Source: Thinopyrum elongatum (taxonomy: Eukaryota; Streptophyta; Magnoliopsida; Poales; Poaceae). From it: 64,000 nt of DNA. The position numbers and the translations under genes were made by a program. Each line of letters begins with the position of its first letter. The stretch's first letter is position 1. The stretch covers positions 30,965,996 through 31,029,995 of the forward strand of contig CM022299.1 of NCBI GenBank assembly GCA_011799875.1, read 5' to 3'. A model generated the notes under the pieces. The model saw only the letters and a list, made by a program, of their open reading frames with translations. It ran no database searches and was not told the origin of the DNA. Positions 46,831 through 58,559 of the stretch are shown one piece after another.

Positions 46831-48270
46831 ACAGCAAGTTGCAGCCACTTTTTTGCCGGTACCCTCTCAACTTTTTAGCACCTGCTAGGTGTGGGTGAAA
46901 TATGATATCGCGGGTGGCCAATTTGTCAACCTCGTCAGAGTTCATTTGAAGTGCTTTTCAATTTCAGGGTCATTTAGCTCCAAAAAAATCAGTGAAAGTG
47001 TGCATGAAACAATAACAGATGAGTCAGAGGAAGGGTTTGAAAAATTGGATGTGATTGGGCTTTGAATGGGGTTGGTGTTTTGAGCGCACAAATGCGCGGT
47101 CTGAGTTCAAATAAGTGTCCGGAAAAAAATGAATATCCCTTTGTAACAGAGTAGTTTTTGTGTCCGGTGAAACCGGCTGGATAGTACTAGTTTAAAGGGG
47201 CTGTATTGTCGCATGGGTTGGGGTGGTCAAGCGAAGGTGGCTGGGCCAATTTGTTTGCGGCGGGGGGTAAGCCTCTCAAACGTTGTGACAGGCAGGTGCT
47301 GAGGTGTGGTGTGTGTTGTGTAAGAGTGGTTGTGGGGGAGGTGTTTTAGGGGGAGCTGGCTGGGCGCGGGAGTTCAAGCCTCGGCGGATGTGTGCAAGTC
47401 GGGAAGGGGGCGGTTCAATGGCTGTGTGTGTTCGATTGCGGCTGCGAAAAAATCAGTAAAGCGTGTGAAAAATGAGGTGTGTGCTGTAGTTTTGTCCTGG
47501 GCAAGAGGGGTTTGAAAATGGAGGAGTGTGGTTAGGGGTGGTTCGGGGGGAAGTGTTGTGGTGCATTTGGGTGGCTATCGGGAGCCATTCCTACAGGTCG
47601 TTGTAATGTGTCTAAAGAGTGCAAGAGGAGAAGGTGTGAATTGAAGCCCGGTTGGGAACGGGTGTATAGGGTTGTCTGGGGTGTGGCCGGAGGTGGGGGA
47701 TGCCGGCGGGTGGTGGGGGAGACGGCGAATGGGAACAGGTACATTGGTGGGCCGATAGTTGGGTCGTCAGTCGAGGAGTGTGCGTTCCAGGTGTGGGTGG
47801 GGGTGTGTGTGTGTTGGTGGGGGCGGGCGTCGTAGAGTCGGCTGGTCGTGGCGGTGATCGTGGAGTGGTGTGGTGTATGTGCTTAGGGCTAGTCTCAAGT
47901 TCTGGCCAAGTAAGACTTGGGGTAGCGCGACTACTATTGGCTATAGGGGAGGGTCTGAACTGTGGTAGTTTTTAATAATTGGCGTCGGTGATTGGAACGA
48001 TGCTGGGGAGGATCGGGAGGCCGAGGGGGAAGAGGACTTGGTGGTGAAGACGCTGAGGTGAGCAAAAGGAGCAACGAAAAGGGATCAACAAAAAGAGGGT
48101 GGTGTGGCGGGGTGCGAACAGCAGGTCAAAACGTGCCCAAGAGGGGCAAAAGGCCAAAAGTGGTTGGGTCACAAAACGTGAAGCAAAAAAAGACCAGAAA
48201 AGGGGGGGGGGAAACGAAAACAAAACGGGGGGAAAGAGAAGAAACACGAGAGAAAGACAAAAAAAGCACT
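46831..48270. other. Very noisy sequence, probably unpolished read
   Basis: 46831-47160 aligns loosely, with many indels, to the reverse complement of the CACTA tandem repeat at 53556-53880. 47200-48060 is strongly G/T-skewed and 48060-48270 A/G-rich, with no recognisable motif. I would not annotate genes here. Confidence 0.6.
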
Positions 48271-51200
48271 CCAAAATCGTATTTTTAAGTAATCACAAAC
48301 AGTGATTCACACACAAAGTTTCAAAGATCAAAAACTTTCGAAGGGAAAACTAATGGCACAATAGAAAGTTTATATATTTTATACCTAAAAGCAAAAAATG
48401 AAAAAAAAAGCAAAAACAAACAAAATAAAAAACAAAACAAACAAAACAAAAAACTGGAAAAAATAGAAAAAAATGCCATCCTACTGGGCCACCACGGCCT
48501 GAATACGACAGAAACCCAACCACGGGCCAGGATTCAGGCTCGCAGAAGGCCCAGTAGGGCCACAGGCAGCGGAGTGTCAGGTTAGGCCGTAAGCCGCATT
48601 TGAGAGGGACCTCGATAGGGCAGCGGCAGTGGGGCTTATAAACCACTTCGCGCCCCTCTCAACTAGCGAGGTGGGACTAAACTTTTGGCCCGGCAGCACA
48701 AGGCCTTTGGTCCCGGTTGGTGCCACCAACCGGGACTAAAGGGTGCATTGGTACCGGTTTCGTGGCACGAACCGGACCAATGCCCCCCTTTAGTCCCGGT
48801 TGGTTCCACCAACCGGACCAAAGGTCTCCTTTTCCCGCCCTTTGGCTGCTGAAAAGAGACCTTTGGTCCCGGTTGGTGGCACCAACCGGGTCTAAAGGGG
48901 CATTGGTCCCGGTTGGCCACGAACCGGGACCAATGCTCTGGCTATTAACCAACCTTGTCAAATTTTCATTCATTCTTCGATCTGCCTCTCCGCGCCCTGC
49001 CTCTCTGCCGCCGATCGAACACCTCGACGCCGCCAGGCTGCCGACCTCGAAGCCGACGACGTCGCCGCGCCTTTCTGCCCCGACTCCGCCGCGCCCTCCC
49101 ACGCTGACGCCCGTCGCCCCTTCCTCTACTCGACGCAATGCGCCGCGCCCGCTGACCCTGGCCCCGACGCCGCCCCCCCCTTACCCTGCCGTCACACGTC
49201 CCGCACCAGTGCCGCCTCCGGAGCCGGTACTCTCCCTCCTCCCTCCCACCCCCACCCCTCTCCTCTGTCCTTCCTCCATGTTGTGTGGATGATGGTGAAG
49301 TTGGTTTCAGAGAATTGCATGTTTTCACGATGTCCACCAGGTGTCTTGATGAATGCTAGGGATTGCTAGGGAATCTTTGTTTTATGAAACTGGCAGATGA
49401 TGCTCCTTAGATGTTAGTGAAGATGGTTAAGTGGTTTGATAAAAGGAAAAACTTCTAGTGCAAGTTTTATTAAAATTTAGTGCGGACAGAAACTACATGA
49501 ATTTTTTTGGTGGACTTGCTAGATGAAATTGGGGGCTGCCCTTCTGGACTAAGGGTTTAGGTGGAAGGACTACAAGTGTAAAAAATTCAGAATTTTTTTA
49601 GCAAGGAAAATTGGGTTGTAGTTCAATGCCAAGATTGGACCAAAATTGATGTTTTTGTTCATGCATTTTTGTCCAGTATGTATGTATGGATGGATATGGA
49701 TGTATATACAAAATGTTCAATCTGATTTTTTTTTGTTCATAGCAATTTTTATGTTCAAGATTTTTATGATTTTTTTTGTTCATAGAATTTCTTTGTCAAT
49801 TTATGATATGTTCATAGTGTAGTATAGAAAATTGTGCATGATCAAAGTCATTTATGTATATGTTCATATTTAGAAGAAAAAGAAGGAGAGGAAAAAGGAA
49901 AAAAAGAGGAAGAAGGAGAAGAAGAAGAGGGGTGAGGGGAGAAGAGGAGATAATAGAAGATGAAAAAGAAGAAAAAAAGAGGAGAGAAGAAGGAATAGAG
50001 GAGAAGAAGAAAAAATAGATAATAGTGGAGGGTTCGAGGTCGTCGAGGGGCCGAGGTTTCGAGGGTCGGGTCGTCGGGGTCGAGGGTTGAGGGTTCGAGG
50101 GTCGTCGAGGGGCCGAGGGTTCGAGGGTCGTCGAGGGCGCCGAGTGTTCGAGGGTCGAGGGTCGTCGAGGGGTCGGGGTCGATGGTTCGAGGGTCGTCGA
50201 GGGGCCGAGGGTTCGAGGTTCGAGGGTCATCGAGGGGTCGAGGGTCGAGGATCGCCGAGGGGTCGAGAGGTTGCCTTGTTCAAAAGTATTGAAGAAATCC
50301 ATGGCTTCATCATTAGTCGGAAGTAACCGGGGCATGATGGTACGAGGTTCTGCAAAGTTGTTCTGGAATGGAGTCCCAGATAGGATAATTCGCCTTTTGG
50401 TACGAATTTCAGCAAAGGCCTTCCAAATAGCGATATTCGGAAGGCTCTTGCTGAACTTTTGTACCAAAAAGCGAATTATCCTATCAGGGACTCCGTTCCA
50501 AAACAACTTTGGAGAGCTTCGTACCATCATGCGCCTGTTACTTTCGCCTAATGATGAAGACATGGTTTTGTTGAATCCTTTGACACTAGACAAACGTGAC
50601 ATGAGGGGGTCGAGGGGTCAGGAACTAGGGTAGAGGTCGTGGATCGCCGAGCGGTCGAGGTTTTTGTGAACTAGTTAAGGGTCGTGGATCGCCGGCGGTC
50701 GAGGGTCGGGAACTAGGTAGAGGTCGTGGATCGTCCGAGGGGTCGAGGGTCGTCCAGGGTTGAGGGTCCAGAATTATCAAGAATGCCCCCATTATGGATG
50801 TGCACAAGTTGATCCAATTTTTTTCTGATCTCATCTATATATTATTCTTCATATGTCACGTTGTCTGTCAAAGTATTGAAGAAATCCATGGCTTCATCAT
50901 TAGCTGGAAGTAACACATATGATGCTACAAAGCTCTTCAAAGTTGTTTTGGAACGGAGTTCCTGATAGAATAATTCGCCTTTTGTGTACGAATTTCAGCA
51001 AAGGCCTTCCAAATAGCGATATTCGGAAGGCCTTGCTGAACTTTGCACCAAAAGCGAATTATTCTATCAGGAACTCCGTTCCAAAACAACTTTGAAGAGC
51101 TTCGTACCATTATGCGCCTGTCATTTCCGGCTAATGATGAGTCATGTTTTCTTGAATTCTTTGACACTAGACAACGTGACATATAGAAGGGTAGATGAGA

Positions 51201-53555
51201 TAAGGAAAAATATGGACCATTTTCTGCACATCCAGAATGGCGCCATTTGGTTAAATCCTTTGTCGGTCCGGACGTCGAACAATCATGAGAGAGGCGGCCG
51301 GCCCAAACCCTAGAAGCGCTGCCGACCCACCCAAATTTACACAAGTTAAAAGAGCGTTGTCGTCGAGGCCACCCCAACCCTAGAACATTGCTGAGGCCAC
51401 CCCAAACCCTAGAAGCGTCGAGGCCACTAATATGATTCCTTGTTGTGATTAGCTAGCTAGATCTACGTTTGCCACTAATATATCCATCTGTCATGTTTGT
51501 ATATTAATTGCCATGTTGTAATATTTGCAGAAACTATGGAGCACCGAACTTGGAAGCAGAACAGGTGTTGGGGACATAATCCTCTGCGGAGGTGATGTCT
51601 TGTCGTATCTCAACGACACCGTGGTCTGGAAGGAGAGGGTGAAGCAGGCTACGTGATCGAACAATGGAGGAGGAAGGACATGATTATGATGGCTCCGTGA
51701 CCGATGCTGGTGGAAGAAGGAGACCGTGATGACGGCTCCGTTGACCGAACGGAGTCCGGCGGGTATATATATTATTAAGCTTGTGCTGACTAGCTAATTG
51801 ATGCATTAATTGTTTTGGTATGTACACATATTAACTCTCTTCTTTTCTTCTTTCTAGCCCTCCGATCGAGCCAAACTTTGGTAACGAGACGAGGCCCGAA
51901 GAAAGGTTACGCCAGGATGAAAGGTTCACGATCACAGCAATCAAGGGCGATGGCCAACCGATTGAACCCAGCCGGACCAAGGAAGCATTTTATGCTATAG
52001 TGCGGGGTTCTTGTTAGGGACATGATCCCGATCAGCATCCACCAATGGAATAACCTAAGAGCGAAGACCCTCAAGTGTCTTTTGTCAACGATAGACAGAA
52101 AGATGATCTTTGGACCGCGCTGAAGAAAATTTCACCCTAACCCCGCCAGAGGAGGATCCGGATAAGCCAGTTATAGAGCCATTGGTCAAGGCTCATGCTC
52201 TTAAGAAGATGGCAGATCTATTCAGGAGGTGAAGAATGAGTTGAAATCAACTTTGTCGACAAAGGGAAGACTCCAGAATTCACCGGCCGATTTGAGAAGA
52301 TAAGAGATGACTGGCCCGCATTTGTGGCCCACAAGACATCGAGAAGAGTAAGAAGATGACACGACAAACAAGAAAAATGCTGCAAAGAAGGAGCATCACC
52401 ATCGCACGGAGTCAGGTGGCTACCTCAAAGCCGGCCGTTGTGGGACAAGGCTGAGAAGGACCTGCTTGAATAAGGGGTCGAACCAGAGACATTGAACTGG
52501 CCAGACTGTTCAAGGACTTGGTTCTTTGGGGTTGGGGGAACCTTGGACCCTGAACAGGGAAGTGCCGTTGGACGAAGGAGCAACTTGATAACCCATCAAG
52601 AAGCTTCAGAAGTATATCGCCGCAGCGCAGCAAGGGACGTTCGTGTGACGACCCCGGCTTAATCGTGCACTAATCATACACGCAAATGCGCACGATCAAG
52701 CCTAAGGACTCACTTGAAGATATCACAACACACACTCTAAAACATAAAATAAAGTCATACAGCTTAATATTACAAGCCAGGGCCTCGAGGGCTCGAATAC
52801 ATAGCTCGATGGCATACAAGCGTCAGCGGAAGCATTAGATATCTGGGTACAGATATATTACATAGAGAGAATGGGCCTTCACAGAGGCGGGGTAAAATAA
52901 AATACATGATCGAAAGGCGTAGGCCTCCTGCCCTGGACCTCCGATCCTACTCCTGGTCGTCGAACGGCTCCTCGTAGTAGTAGTACTCCGCCAGGCGGTA
53001 GTAGTACTGGTCGTCAGCTGGGGCTTCTGACTCAGGGGCTCCGTCGTCTGGTGGCATCAAAAGGATATGGGGGAAAAAGAAAATAAAGCAAACGTGAGTA
53101 CTCATCCGAAGTACTCACCAAGCAAGGATCTACACTACATATGCAACATTGTCAAGGAATGGCTGTATATGTGGACTGGGCTGCAAATGCCAGAATAGAG
53201 GGGAAAGCCTAGTCCTATCGAGACTAGCATCTTCAACAATCTTCGACAGTCTTGCAGCATCAGAAAAGAGCAATGACACTAATGTAAAGTAGTAGTAGTA
53301 GTATTATCACCAACCTCGACCTGAGATCCTTTCTCTCGACTCCCTGCGAGAACAATCCCGAACCGTACTATCCAATTCTCACCACATGTTTCTAGTTGTA
53401 CCGATCGGGATACAACTCCGAGTGTCCGTTACCGTAGGACAGGCTATCGATAGAAGTTTCTTCTCCTGCAGGGTGCACACCAACTTACCCACCACGCTCG
53501 CTTAACTCCGGCCGGACACACTTTTCTGGGTCATGCCCGGCCTCGGCTAAGCAAC
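48270..53555. repeat. Error-rich inverted copy of 41355-46605
   Basis: The whole stretch is the reverse complement of the left arm: hairpin RNA candidate and USE (48480-48690), subterminal repeats (48700-48935), CT tract and minisatellite (49870-50280), SNF2 fragments (50280-51260), exon 1 and exon 2 of the CACTA gene (about 51535-52643), and then 912 bp of the Gypsy 3' LTR (52644-53555), across the same CGAAC junction. It differs mainly by single-base deletions and insertions, often in homopolymers. It keeps about 135 bp of subterminal repeat that the left arm lacks (48780-48910). Confidence 0.85.
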
Positions 53556-53972
53556 ACAGACTTTTTGTGTGCTCAAAATGAACCATTCAAAGCCACATCA
53601 TCAATTTTCAACCCTTTCTGACTTCATCTGTTATTTTTCATGCATTTACTGATTTTTTTGAGCTAAATGACCCTGAAATTGAAAAGCACTTCAAATGAAC
53701 TCTGAAGAGGTTGAAAATTGGCATGATATCATCATTTCACCCACATAGCATGTGCTAAAAAGTTGAGAGGGTTACGGCAAAAACTGGATGCACTTCATGT
53801 ATAAAATGGACAATCTCTTTCGAAGTATCAGGGTTTTGGACAAAAACTCATCTGTTACAAAGGGATTTCATTTTTTTTTGAACTTATTTGAACTCCAGAC
53901 TTTTTGTGTGCTCAAAATGAACCATTCAAAGCCACATCATCAATTTGCAACCCTTTCTGACTTCATCTGTCT
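53556..53972. repeat. CACTA internal tandem repeat
   Basis: Two partial units of about 335 bp begin with the same AGACTTTTTGTGTGCTCAAA at about 53558 and 53897. They are related to 12830-13290 in the small CACTA and to the noisy block 46831-47160. Confidence 0.7.
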
Positions 53973-56900
53973 TCACTTTTTCTTCGCTTGTGTCCTTTGC
54001 TTATTGCGCCGTAACCATGGATATTCTTCATCGCTTAACAGGGTGCTTGGGTCAGCCTTGACTTTGAAGGGAGGAATTTCATGAAACTTTTCATAATCTT
54101 CAGACATGTCTGTCTTACCCTCCACTCCCACGATGTCTCTTTTCCCTGAAAGAACTATGTGGCGCTTTGGCTCATCGTATGATGTATTCGCTTCCTTATC
54201 TTTTCTTTTTCTCGGTTTGGTAGACATGTCCTTCACATAGAAAACCTACGCCACATCATTGGCTAGGACGAATGGTTCGTCTGTGTACCCAAGATTGTTC
54301 AGATCCACTGTTGTCATTCCGTAATGTGGCTCTACCTGTACCCCGCCTCCTGACAGATTGACCCATTTGCACTTAAACAAAGGGACCTTAAAATCATGTC
54401 CGTAGTCAAGTTCCCATATGTCCACTATGTAACCATAATATGTGTCCTTTCCCCTCTTGGTTGCTGCATCAAAGCGGACACCGCTGTTTTGGTTGGTGCT
54501 CTTTTGATCTTGGGCGATCGTGTAAAATGTATTCCCATTTATCTCGTATCCTTTGTAAGTCAATACAGTCGAAGATGGTCCCCTGGACAACGAGTACAGC
54601 TCATCAGAAACAGTGTTGTCACCTCTGAGATGTGCTTCCAACCAACTGCCGAAAGTCCTGATGTGTTCACATGTAATCCAGTCGTCACACTGCTCCGGGT
54701 GTTTGGAGCGCAGAATGTTCTTGTGTTCATCGACATATGGGGTCACCAAGGTAGAGTTCTGTAGAACTGTGTAGTGTGCTTGAGACCAAGAATGCCCGTC
54801 CCTGCATATTATTGAGTCCCCTCCTAGCGTGCCTTTTCCAGTCAGTCTCCCCTCATACCGCGATTGAGGGAGACCAATCTTCTTAAGGTCAGGAATGAAG
54901 TCAACACAAAACCCAATGACATCCTCTATTTGATGGTCCATGGAGATGCTTCCTTCTGGCCTAGCGCGGTTACGAACATATTTCTTTAGGACTCCCATGA
55001 ACCTCTCAAAGGGGAACATATTGTGTAGAAATACGGGGCCCAGAACGACAATCTCGTCGACTAGATGAACTAGGACGTGCGTCATGATATTGAAGAAGGA
55101 TGGTGGGAACACCAGCTCGAAACTGACAAGACATTGCGCCACATCACTCCTTAGCCTTGGTATGATTTCTGGATCGATCACCTTCTGAGAGATTGCATTG
55201 AGGAATGCACATAGCTTCACAATGGCTAATCAAACGTTTTCCGGTAGAAGCCCCCTCAATGCAACCGGAAGCAGTTGCGTCATAATCACGTGGCAGTCAT
55301 GAGACTTTAGGTTCTGGAACTTTTTCTCTGGGATATTTATTATTCCCTTTATATTCGACGAGAAGCCAGACGGGACCTTCATACTGAGCAGGCATTCAAA
55401 GAAGATTTCCTTCTCTTCTTTGATAAGAGCATAGCTGGTAGGACCTTCATACTGCTTTGGAGGCATGCCGTCTTTTTCGTGCCAACGTTGCAGGTCCTCC
55501 CGTGCCTCCGGTGTATCTTTTGTCTTTCCATACACGCCCAAAAAGCCTAGCAGGTTCACGCAAAGGTTCTTTGTCACGTGCATCACGTCGATTGAAGAGC
55601 GGACCTCTAGGTCTTTCCAGTAGGGTAGGTCCCAAAATATAGATTTCTTCTTCCACATGGGAGCGCGTCCCTCAGCATCATTCGGAACAGATAGTCTGCC
55701 GGGACCCTTTCCCAAGATTACTTGTAAATCATTAACCATAGCTAGTACGTGATCACCGGTATGCATGGCGGGCTTCTTCCGGTGATCTGCCTCGCCTTTG
55801 AAATGCTTGCCTTTCTTTCGACATTGATGGTTGGTCGGAAGAAATCGACGATGCCCCAGGTACACATTCTTCCTGCATTTGTCCAGGTATATACTTTCGG
55901 TGTCAGCTAAACAGTGCGTGCATGCGTGGTAACCCTTGTTTGTCTGTCCTGAAAGGTTACTGAGAGCAGGCCAATCATTGATGGTTACAAACAGCAACGC
56001 ATGCAGGTCAAATTCCTCCTGTCTGTGCTCATCCCACACACGTACACCGTTTCTATTCCACAGCTATAAAAGTTCTTCAACTAATGGCCTTAGGTACACA
56101 TCAATGTCGTTGCCGGGTTGCTTAGGGCCTTGGATGAGTACTGGCATCATAATGAACTTCCGCTTCATGCACAGCCAAGGAGGAAGGTTATTGATACATA
56201 GAGTCACGGGCCAGGTGCTGTGATTGCTGCTCTGCTCCCCGAAAGGATTAATGCCATCCGCGCTTAAACCAAACCATACGTTCCTTGGGTCACCTACAAA
56301 CTCAGCCCGGTACTTTCTCTCGATTTTTCTCCACTGCGACCCGTCAGCGGGTGCTCTCAACTTCCCATCTTTCTTACGGTCCTCTCTGTGCCATCGCATC
56401 AACTTGGCATGCTCTTTGTTTCTGAACAGACGTTTCAACCGTGGTATTATAGGAGCATACCACATCACCTTCGCAGGAACCCTCTTCCTGGGGGGCTCAC
56501 CGTCAACATCACCAGGGTCATCTCGTCTGATCTTATACCGTAATGCACCGCATACCGGGCATGCGTTCAAATCCTCGTACGCACCGTGGTACAGGATGCA
56601 GTCATTAGGGCATGCATGTATCTTCTGCAGCTCCAATCCTAGAGGGCATACGACCTTCTTTGCTGCGTACGTATTGTCGGGCAATTCGTTATCCTTTGGA
56701 AGCTTCTTCTTCAATATTTTCAGTAGCTTCTCAAATCCTTTGTCACGCACAGCATTCTCTGCCTTCCACTGCAGCAATTCCAGTACGGTACCGAGCTTTG
56801 TGTTGCCATCTTCGCAATTGGGGTACAACCCTTTTTGGTGATCCTCTAACATGCGATCGAACTTCAGCTTCTCCTTTTCACTTTCGCACTGTCTCCTTGC

Positions 56901-57275
56901 ATCAACAATGACCCGGCGGAGATCATCATCGAGCACATCATCTGGTTCCTCTTGATCTTGAGCTCCCCCCGTTGCAGCATCATCGTATTCAGGGGGCACA
57001 TAGTTGTCATCGTCCTCTTCTTCTTCGCTGTCTTCCATCATAACCCCTATTTCTCCGTGCCTGGTCCAAACATTATAGTGTGGCATGAAACCCTTATAAA
57101 GCAGGTGGGTGTGAAGAATTTTCCGGTCAGAGTAAGACTTCGTATTCCCACTTATAGGGCATGGACAACACATAAAACCATTCTGCTTGTTTGCCTCAGC
57201 CAGTTCGAGAAAATTATGCATGCCCTTAATGTACTCAGAGGTGCGTCTGTCACCGTACATCCATTGCCGGTTCAT
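53973..57275 (-). pseudogene. CACTA TNP2-type transposase, three in-frame stops
   Basis: A single frame of 1100 codons runs from ATG 57275 (MNRQWMYGDRRTSEY, right after an acceptor CGCAG) to 53973. Domains: transposase-associated zinc-binding N-terminus (residues 1-80, CCPCPISG); acidic linker; TNP2 catalytic region (about 225-670, with NACPVCGALRY, GLSADGINPF and DIDVYLRPL); DUF4218 (about 670-815, MFPFERFMGVLKKYVRN); DUF4216 (about 940-1000, YGYIVDIWELDYG); basic tail. Stops are TAG 56064-56066, TGA 55230-55232 and TAG 54246-54248; nothing else breaks the frame. The protein would cut and rejoin CACTA ends. This copy gives only an N-terminal fragment. Confidence 0.9.
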
Positions 57276-57428
57276 CTGCGTGCATTATATATAATTAAGT
57301 GTGTCAAAACCATTACAAAACATCATGAATAGATAAGTGACCAAATTAATAGAAGTTCATCATCACATTAAAACCAAAGTACATACATAGTTCTCATTGA
57401 ACAACATATAGCTCTCCAGAGCATCTAA

Positions 57429-57893
57429 TTAAACCATACATTGAAAATATGTAAAACATTTCAATGCAACAACAAATGCGATCATAATCGCAACCAAGGT
57501 AACAATTGATCCAACGGCATAATGATACCAAGCCTCGGTATGAATGGCATATTTTCTATACTTTCTAATCTTGAAGCGCATTGCATCCATCTTGATCTTG
57601 TGATCATCGACGACATCCGCAACATGCAACTCCAATATCATCTTCTCCTCCTCAATTTTTTTCATTTTTTCCTTCAAGTAATTGTTTTCTTCTTCAACTA
57701 AATTTAACCTCTCGACAATAGGGTCGGTTGGAATTTCCGGTTCACATACCTCCTAGATAAAAAAAATCTATGTCACGTTGGTCGGCATAATTGTCATAAA
57801 CAATAAATGAACCAAATAATTATAAAATATAATATATACCACATCCGAATCATAGACAGGACGAGAGCCGACGGGGCCGGATACCAAAACCAT
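57429..57893 (-). CDS. CACTA accessory coiled-coil/membrane protein (125 aa), apparently intact
   Basis: Exon 1 is 57893-57840 (18 codons, MVLVSGPVGS) and exon 2 is 57752-57429, with canonical GTATAT donor and ATCTAG acceptor in phase 0. Residues about 35-60 form a charged coiled coil (EEENNYLKEKMKKIEEEK). Residues about 96-115 form one hydrophobic helix (SIVTLVAIMIAFVVALKCF), so the C-terminus is probably membrane-anchored. It lies just upstream of the transposase on the same strand, close to the promoter at the element's right end. I know similar small ORFs from Triticeae CACTA elements but no described function. It is the only gene of this element without a visible lesion. Confidence 0.6.
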
Positions 57894-58277
57894 CGCACTA
57901 TATAATAACAAACAATAATAAAAGTAAGAAAATTATACAAGTATCTATCTAAATCATACAAGTAAGATTTTTTTTTCTTTTAGAAAGAAGATAAGAACAA
58001 GAGGCTCACCACGGTGGTGCCGGCGACGAGATCGGTGCGGGCGATCGACGGCGGTGAAGACGGGGACGGGACGTGATGGACTGCTAAACCTAGACAAATC
58101 TTGAGGAAACTGGAGCTTGGAGGTCGAGTTTGGAGAGGAGAAAGCTTAAGTAGTGTGGCTCGGGCATTTCATCGAACACCTCATGTGCATAGGAGGTGAG
58201 CTAGAGCACCACAAAGCCCTCCCCTCGCCGGCCAGAAAAAAACAGAGCAGTGGAGTGCTCTGCTCGCGGGCGAGGGG

Positions 58278-58285
58278 TATATATA
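58278..58285 (-). promoter_or_regulatory. TATA box at CACTA right end
   Basis: TATATATA lies just inside the subterminal repeats and upstream, on the minus strand, of the membrane-protein gene and transposase. Its position matches CACTA promoters, where the terminal repeats act as regulatory binding sites. Confidence 0.55.
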
Positions 58286-58289
58286 GGCA

Positions 58290-58556
58290 CAACATTAATC
58301 CCGGTTCGTGGTTGGAACCGGGACTAAAGGCCACCATTTGGTCCCGGTTCCAGCCACGAACCGGGACCAATGGATGTGGGCCAGGAGCGAGGCCCATTGG
58401 TCCCGGTTCTAGACACGAACCGGGACCAAAGGGTCCAGACGAACCGGGACCAATGCCCCACGGGGCCCGGCCGGCCCCCTGGGCGTCCCGGTTCGTGACT
58501 GAACCGGGACTAATGGGCTGGGCAGGCCTGAACCAAAGCCCTGTTTTCTACTAGTG
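58290..58556. repeat. Right TIR and subterminal repeats of the giant CACTA
   Basis: At least eight CCCGGTT/AACCGGG units in both orientations lead into the terminal TTTTCTACTAGTG. Confidence 0.85.
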
Positions 58557-58559
58557 AAA

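Larger units (their letters stand above)
15364..58556 (-). mobile_element. Giant CACTA element (as assembled 43.2 kb)
   Basis: The ends CACTAGTAGAAAA (15364) and TTTTCTACTAGTG (to 58556) are inverted repeats flanked by 3-bp TSD AAA (15361-15363 and 58557-58559). CCCGGTT-type subterminal repeats occupy about 250 bp at each end. Genes are on the minus strand: a small membrane-protein gene, a TNP2-type transposase and a Ulp1-domain gene. About 23.6 kb of the length is a later Gypsy insertion, and about 6.7 kb (46831-53555) is probably an assembly artefact, so the native element was likely 12-15 kb. Stops in transposase and second gene suggest it is no longer autonomous. Confidence 0.9.

Noticed and set aside
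46574..46945. Open frames spanning the N gap
   Set aside because: They exist only because N codons are read as X.
47330..48290. Short frames in the G/T-rich noisy stretch
   Set aside because: Sequence quality appears too poor for gene calls.
49796..50602. 268-codon minus-strand frame in the inverted arm
   Set aside because: It is the noisy copy of the SNF2 fragment plus minisatellite; minisatellite repeats keep the frame open by periodicity.
41355..53555. A genuine foldback transposon or post-insertion inverted duplication
   Set aside because: Possible in principle, but indel-type noise in one arm, the N gap and the clean bridge obtained by flipping 46831-53555 point to misassembly.
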